From: Chlorokybus atmophyticus
Taxonomy: Eukaryota; Streptophyta; Chlorokybophyceae; Chlorokybales; Chlorokybaceae
Direction of reading: 5' to 3'
Length of the DNA stretch: 64,000 nucleotides
Assembly: GCA_009103225.1 (NCBI GenBank)
Contig: RHPI01002069.1
Location: 2,532,206-2,596,205, forward strand
Within the stretch, counting starts at the first letter, position 1; each line of letters starts with the position of its first letter. Under the pieces are notes generated by a model. The model was not told the DNA's origin. It did no database searches and saw only the letters and a program-made list of their open reading frames with translations. Positions 59,249-64,000 of this stretch are shown piece by piece. A program made the translations under genes and the position numbers.

Positions 59249-60831
59249 TTACAGCAGCACGACTGCCGCAGCCACAGTTGCGACCACACCTGCCAAGGAC
59301 ATCAAAACAGTGTTTGCACTGTTGCTCTCAGGGCCAGGAGCAGGAGCAGGAGTAGGGCCAAAGACGAAAGGGGAGGGTGTGAAGAAGGGTGTGGGTGCGC
59401 CTATGGGGGTCGAGCCATTAATGACCGCTGGAGGCGCAGGGGTGGGAGACACCACCGGTGAGACTGTGGGGGGGGCAGCGATGGGGCTGGTAGGGAAGCT
59501 AGCGTACGTGATGACCACATATGCGGGTGTAACAGGCAGATTCACTCCCAGGGTGGTCACATTCTGTGAAGGTGGATGAGAGATTATAGCAGTGAGTGTA
59601 CATCAACATGCCATTGCATTATGTGCTCCTTGAACTTACCGCCGGTGATGCAAGAGGAGTGCCGGGGTCATTGAAGTCGAGTGTGCTGTTCAGGACACCA
59701 GCGTCGTAGGCCGGCAGGTCAACGGTTGTGGTGAGCACCCAGAACCCGTTCTGGCACAACTCTTGATTCGCCAACCCCACGAACCTGTAAGGAATAGTTG
59801 TCAAGACATCTACACATGTCGACACTGTCATAGCTGCTGGTCTACCAGGAGCAATGCTCGTTACCAGTCAGAAGAGGGCAGCATCTTGGCAGCCACAGAG
59901 AACAAACTGAAGTTGGATGTGAAGGTGAGAGAGACTGGGTAACTCCCTTCGGCCGCGACACCTGCACAGTCCAACATAATGTCTCACCCATTGTTGCGAG
60001 CCGATTGAAGTGCGATTTGCGCTGCCAACGCAGTCTGACCTGTGTCTGAAATAACTGCACCATTAATGGCTGTTCCGGCGAGAGCTGTGGCAGCATCTTT
60101 CAAGGAGGTGACATTGTCACCACCAGGTGAGGAGAGCCATGCCTGCAGAATAAACCCTCACGTTTACCCTTTCACATAGAATTCATTGTGCAGCCTGCGC
60201 CTACTTACATCAGAACACAACCCATCTTACCGCAACAGGGGGGATTGCTGGTTCGCCAGGGACGAAGAGCTGAATGCTCCTGTACAAGGCTGCATGTTAG
60301 CAGTCTCTCATGTGGTGTCAACAATGTGCTTTGAGGGCTTGCTGGTGGCAAGCAACAGCCGCACTTACAGGTTGTGGCTGACGAAGGCGACTGGGCCAAA
60401 GGCTGCACCTGTAGGGAAGAGCCCTGGCTGGTTGGTGGAGTTCCACTTGCCGACAAATGTTATGTCGTAGATGGCGGGATCTGCATTCAGAATGTACTTA
60501 GCTACAGGAGTCAGCTTTGCTGGACCAGCTTACGCCTTGCTTTGAGACAATGCAATTGTGGACACTGCATGCAACAACGGAGAAGCAAGTGTGCATTGAC
60601 TGGAGCAAGCAAGCACCAAACCATGCACGCAGCCAAGCAGGCAGCAAAACGAGCAGCATGGACCAACCAGCACAGCCAGGCATGCATGGTCACAACACCG
60701 CGAGGCAGCGAGCAAGCCAGCAAGCAGGGAGTCCACCAGGCCGAACCTGTGCAAGGGATTGACTGCGCCTGAGCCACAGAGGCCAGCACCGCCAAGGCGG
60801 CGACGAGCGTCAAAGCACCGGCGACCCTCAT
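59249..60831 (-). CDS. Spondin-N domain surface protein with signal peptide and GPI-like tail
   Basis: Exon 1 starts at the ATG 60829-60831 with a signal peptide (MRVAGALTLVAALAVLASVA, cleavage near AQA/QS). The next exons give YDITFVGKWNSTNQPGLFPT, GAAFGPVAFVSHNL, SIQLFVPGEPAIPPVA and PVSLTFTSNFSLFSVAAKML. Then PSSDW joins across an intron to FVGLANQELCQNGFWV and VDLPAYDAGVLNSTLDFNDP. The F-x-G-x-WN, FP-x-GA-x-F, SHN, PS-x-DW and DAG-x-x-x-x-x-LDF pattern is that of the spondin N-terminal domain, an adhesion and matrix module. The last exon (59563-59249) is a Pro/Thr/Ser-rich stalk (TVSPVVSPTPAPPAV) ending in a hydrophobic tail (VLMSLAGVVATVAAAVVLL) with no charged residues after it, as expected for GPI attachment. 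Introns are short with standard ends. A cell-surface or wall-associated role is inferred. Confidence 0.85.
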
Positions 60832-61462
60832 GCTGCCTACCTGCCTGCCTGCCACCCGCGCTCCTCGCTTGGCAATGCAGACCGCAGCTTGCAGCGCCAC
60901 TGCTGGTCCCTAAGCAAGCTGTGAGCTAAACGCTTTGCTTGCTGCTACCACCGACCACAACCACGCGCGGGTGTGAAGAATCTCGCCTGAGGCATGCACG
61001 GCTGTATTTGTATTGTGCTGCTATGGTTTAAAACCATGCAGCCAGCAAGCCAGCTCACATTCTTCAAACAAAGAGGTCATGCATGTAGCTTAACTATGGT
61101 GAGTTACCATGCATCTCCATCCGTGCAAAGTCGAAATGTCATGAATTCCTGAATAGTTATTCTGTGTATTCGTATACGCCAATGTGGCGTCACGCACTAG
61201 GTAACATGTGTCGTGGCATCCTGTCGCTATCACTGATTGGACAGTGTGCTGATTTGCGAAGGGAGGCCAGCCTGGACGGTCCAGATGGGACCTGCGCCGT
61301 GCTGATTGGCACGTGCCATAACAAGGGCAGCCTGGCTGAACCAGGTGAGTCCGTGACCTACCTGTCCTCTGGATGATGTGGCGCATTCAAGCACCACAAG
61401 GTGGCTTTTGCTCGTTGAGGTCGAGGCACGGCAGCTCACCGAAGATGCTGGAGGATGAGTTA
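60832..61462. other. Upstream region of the spondin-domain gene
   Basis: GC-rich near the start codon and probably promoter-bearing; no specific motif assigned and no other gene. Confidence 0.4.
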
Positions 61463-61920
61463 CAGTTTACCCCCGTTATCACAATCACGTTCATCCTTCA
61501 ACTTTTCATTTCATTTAGGGGGTTATTCTCTTGGCGCTTGCGAAAATATCTATTCTTTGATGATTTAAAGAGTATGTATGCTATTGATAAAGATAGAATA
61601 ACCCTATGCCACGTCAGTACATGCTGACGTGGCGTTATTGTTATTTTGTATTGCACATTAATACATGGATCCAATGTCAAAATCGGTGGTGTTCCATAAT
61701 GAATGTATCTTTATAACGATGCAATGGTCATGCTAGTAACGAGGTATTCCCCCATTGCAAAATTGAGCCCACTCAAGATGTCAAGTTTCCTTTATAGTCT
61801 TATTGCGTGTAAAACTATCTCGCTGACCAATAACATTCATCTGTAAAACAATCGACCTTTAGAGTATAATCTTAACGGGGGTATTCCTTTAAAACGAGCT
61901 CATTAAACGGGGGTACACTA
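61463..61920. mobile_element. MITE, 458 bp, TA target duplication
   Basis: The left end CAGTTTACCCCCGTTATCAC and the right end read inward (TAGTGTACCCCCGTTTA) form an imperfect terminal inverted repeat. TA lies outside each end (61461-61462 and 61921-61922). No coding capacity. Confidence 0.7.
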
Positions 61921-61924
61921 TATC

Positions 61925-62770
61925 ATGATATCAATGTATATGAATACATATAAATATGTATATAAATATATATATGTATATATAAATATATATATGTGTA
62001 TACATGTATATATGGACCATAGCCGATAACCGATGTACAGTCCAACCTCCTTGTAGTCACGATCGATCCAAGCACATTTTATTGCGAGAATTGACATCCC
62101 TTTGGCAAATCACTCCCCTATCATACTCATTATAAGCTCCCGTAATTGCCTTTTGTGATTATAAAAGGGTGACAGAGTTAAACTCATTGCATTGTTTATA
62201 CGTGTATTGTTGTATACACACATTTGTACATACATATATGTACATCATGTACATATATGTACATGATGTACAACATATAAGCGATGTGCACAAATATGCA
62301 TATACAAACATAAGTCTTACTTTGTGCGTGTGTTTTACTTGCTGCTAAATAGAGAGGGTGCGCTGCTTTACTGCGCCTTATTAATACAATATTATATATG
62401 TACATTTATAAATACTTACATCCATGTACATTGTATTTGTATTAATATATGAACACATATATATAGCTATATCATATTGTATGCTACGTATGTGTATGCA
62501 TATACATATACATATGTATATGTGTGTGCATATATACAGATAGATAGATGGATAGACAAATACATAGATAGATGGACATATGTATAAGTGTGCATATAGA
62601 TATGTAAATGCATATGTGTATATATATCAATAGCAATAAAGGTGCGTAAAAATACCAATATAAACGCATACATACAATAAGTTATATATATATGTATATA
62701 TATGTATATGTACATGCATAAAAATATATACATATATGTAAGTATTAATATATATACTTATAAAAGTGCA
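61925..62770. repeat. AT-rich (TA/GTATAT)n microsatellite tract
   Basis: Long stretches of TATATA, GTATAT and GATAGATA variants. A further CAGTCCAACCTCC end-like sequence preceded by TA sits at 62038. Confidence 0.85.
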
Positions 62771-62941
62771 CACACGTATGTGTGTATGTGTGTAAAATTT
62801 GCTTGATTTAAGAAGAGGATGTGCTTAAAGCGGTAAACTTGCAGCAACCACAAGGTGCTTACTTTGAAGGTGTCACACCTCGCCGCTATGAGTGGATCTG
62901 GTGTAACTAGCGGTGCGGCTGATTGGGCGTGTGGTTGGGCC

Positions 62942-63361
62942 GGCCGGCATTAGGGCACAAGACACATCACACGCGCACCACGCAGGACGGCCCAGTGACA
63001 AACGGCACCCGCGACTGCCGGGCTGCGCGGTATGCGCGGCCCGCCTGCCTCTCATTGCCTAGGCGGGAATAATTAGCTATCGGCCGTTCGATCTACCAAT
63101 ATAAATCTCGACCGTCCAAAGCTCATCCCCATGTCATGCAACTGCTCAAAATGGGGAGGCCGGCATTAGGGCACAAAGACACATCACGCGCACTGAGGGC
63201 CATCACACACGGCAGCCGAGACTACATGCCTGCCGCGCATACCGAGCAGCCCTCCTGCCTCTCATTGGCTATGCGACGTTTATCAGCTATCGGCCATTCG
63301 ATTTGAGTTAAACAAATCTCAACCTTCCAAAGCACATCCCCATATCGTGCAATTGCTCAAA
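62942..63361. repeat. Tandem duplication, ~216-bp period
   Basis: GGCCGGCATTAGGGCACAA starts at 62942 and again at 63158. Both units continue with CTGCCTCTCATTG, ATCAGCTATCGGCC-like and CAAAGC-x-CATCCCCAT blocks. Divergence is moderate. Confidence 0.85.
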
Positions 63362-63436
63362 GTATGCGAATGAATAAAAGAAATACATTTTGAGCACAAC
63401 ATGCACGGTGCACATATGCGTCATGTGTGCGTTATA

Positions 63437-63902
63437 CAGTCCACCCCCGCTAAAAGACTTTGCTCCAGGAAAATAACCCCGCTTGTAGCATACGTTTTGA
63501 GATCACCGACGATGCTACAGGCAAATGTTAGTGCTTCAGAGAATATGACTAACCGCGAAGAGCATATTATTTTTCATGACATTTTTGCAAATGTAAGTGC
63601 ATATTCTTAATATTGAGGGAGTAGCGCGTGACGGGTTTGTCATCAGGCGTAATGAGTGTGATGGACAAGGCGTAATGGGATACAGTGCAACACGTAATCA
63701 GCGTAATGAGCGTGATGGCATAATAGACGTGACGTAATGCGCGTGATGTAATGGGCGTGATGGGCGTATTAAACTGCTTTATAGCATACAAATGCTCTTA
63801 ATGTTTAAGAGCATATTACGCTATTTATCGCAAAGAGCATAACCCCGCCAGGAGCAAATTATCTTTAAAAATAAACAGTATGCTATTAAAAGTAGTAGAC
63901 TG
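63437..63902. mobile_element. MITE, 466 bp, TA target duplication
   Basis: The left end CAGTCCACCCCCGCT and the right end read inward (CAGTCTACTACTTTT) share CAGTCYAC. TA flanks both ends (63435-63436 and 63903-63904). Internal AGAGCATA and ATAACCCCGC motifs repeat. Ends and size match the MITE at 61463-61920. A further end-like CAGTCTACCTCCGCT, also after TA, starts at 63953 and runs out of the window. Confidence 0.7.
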
Positions 63903-64000
63903 TACAATAAATGTTTCAATGTAATTAGGTACAACCATGTACCTTAACTGTACAGTCTACCTCCGCTATACAATTCACGTGTATCTTTCAACTTTCATTC

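Overview
This window is nuclear DNA of a eukaryote. The genes are split by many short GT-AG introns, there are dense classic transposable elements (a chromovirus LTR retrotransposon, pogo-like DDE elements, Tnp2/CACTA, Helitron and a Penelope-like reverse transcriptase), and the host genes have no bacterial-style organisation. A chromovirus, a kinesin-14, a PC-esterase with a type II membrane anchor and a spondin-domain surface protein together best fit a green alga (chlorophyte or prasinophyte grade). That assignment is an inference, not a demonstrated identity. Three runs of N (near 18.2 kb, 34.4 kb and single Ns) and one suspicious join at 16187 show that this is a draft assembly.

Layout. 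1-14.5 kb is a graveyard of decayed mobile genes: a Helitron Rep/helicase (+, 1-2.5 kb), a coiled-coil/RING gene with an internally duplicated exon-intron unit (-, 2.8-4.35 kb), a block rich in CTACACT motifs (5 kb), a Tnp2-type transposase broken by frameshifts (-, 7.4-9.35 kb) with flanking coiled-coil and unknown ORFs, and a SAM-domain ORF (+, 10.6-11.0 kb). 12.6-13.25 kb is packed with dyad repeats. 15200-18924 and 34776-38376 are two related pogo-like elements with matching terminal inverted repeats and TA target duplications; each carries an intron-containing transposase on the minus strand. Between them lie non-coding repeat-rich DNA (19-25 kb), a Penelope-like reverse transcriptase remnant (25.2-27 kb), a long GA microsatellite (28.75-29.09 kb) and a multi-exon acidic gene of unknown function (-, 29.1-33.7 kb).

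The right half holds the host genes: a six-exon PC-esterase (SGNH acyl-esterase, TBL-like; +, 40.2-43.0 kb), a kinesin-14 with at least twelve exons (-, 43.7-47.8 kb) and a spondin-domain protein with a signal peptide and a GPI-like tail (-, 59.2-60.8 kb). A complete Ty3/Gypsy chromovirus (51175-58205) sits between the last two, with two 526-bp LTRs and a 5-bp target duplication. The last 3 kb holds two ~460-bp MITEs with TA duplications, an AT-rich microsatellite tract and a ~216-bp tandem duplication.

The host genes have open, cleanly spliceable exons, while nearly every transposon-derived reading frame is interrupted. Many of the interruptions are in-frame TAA or TAG codons where glutamine would fit, which is reported as a finding.
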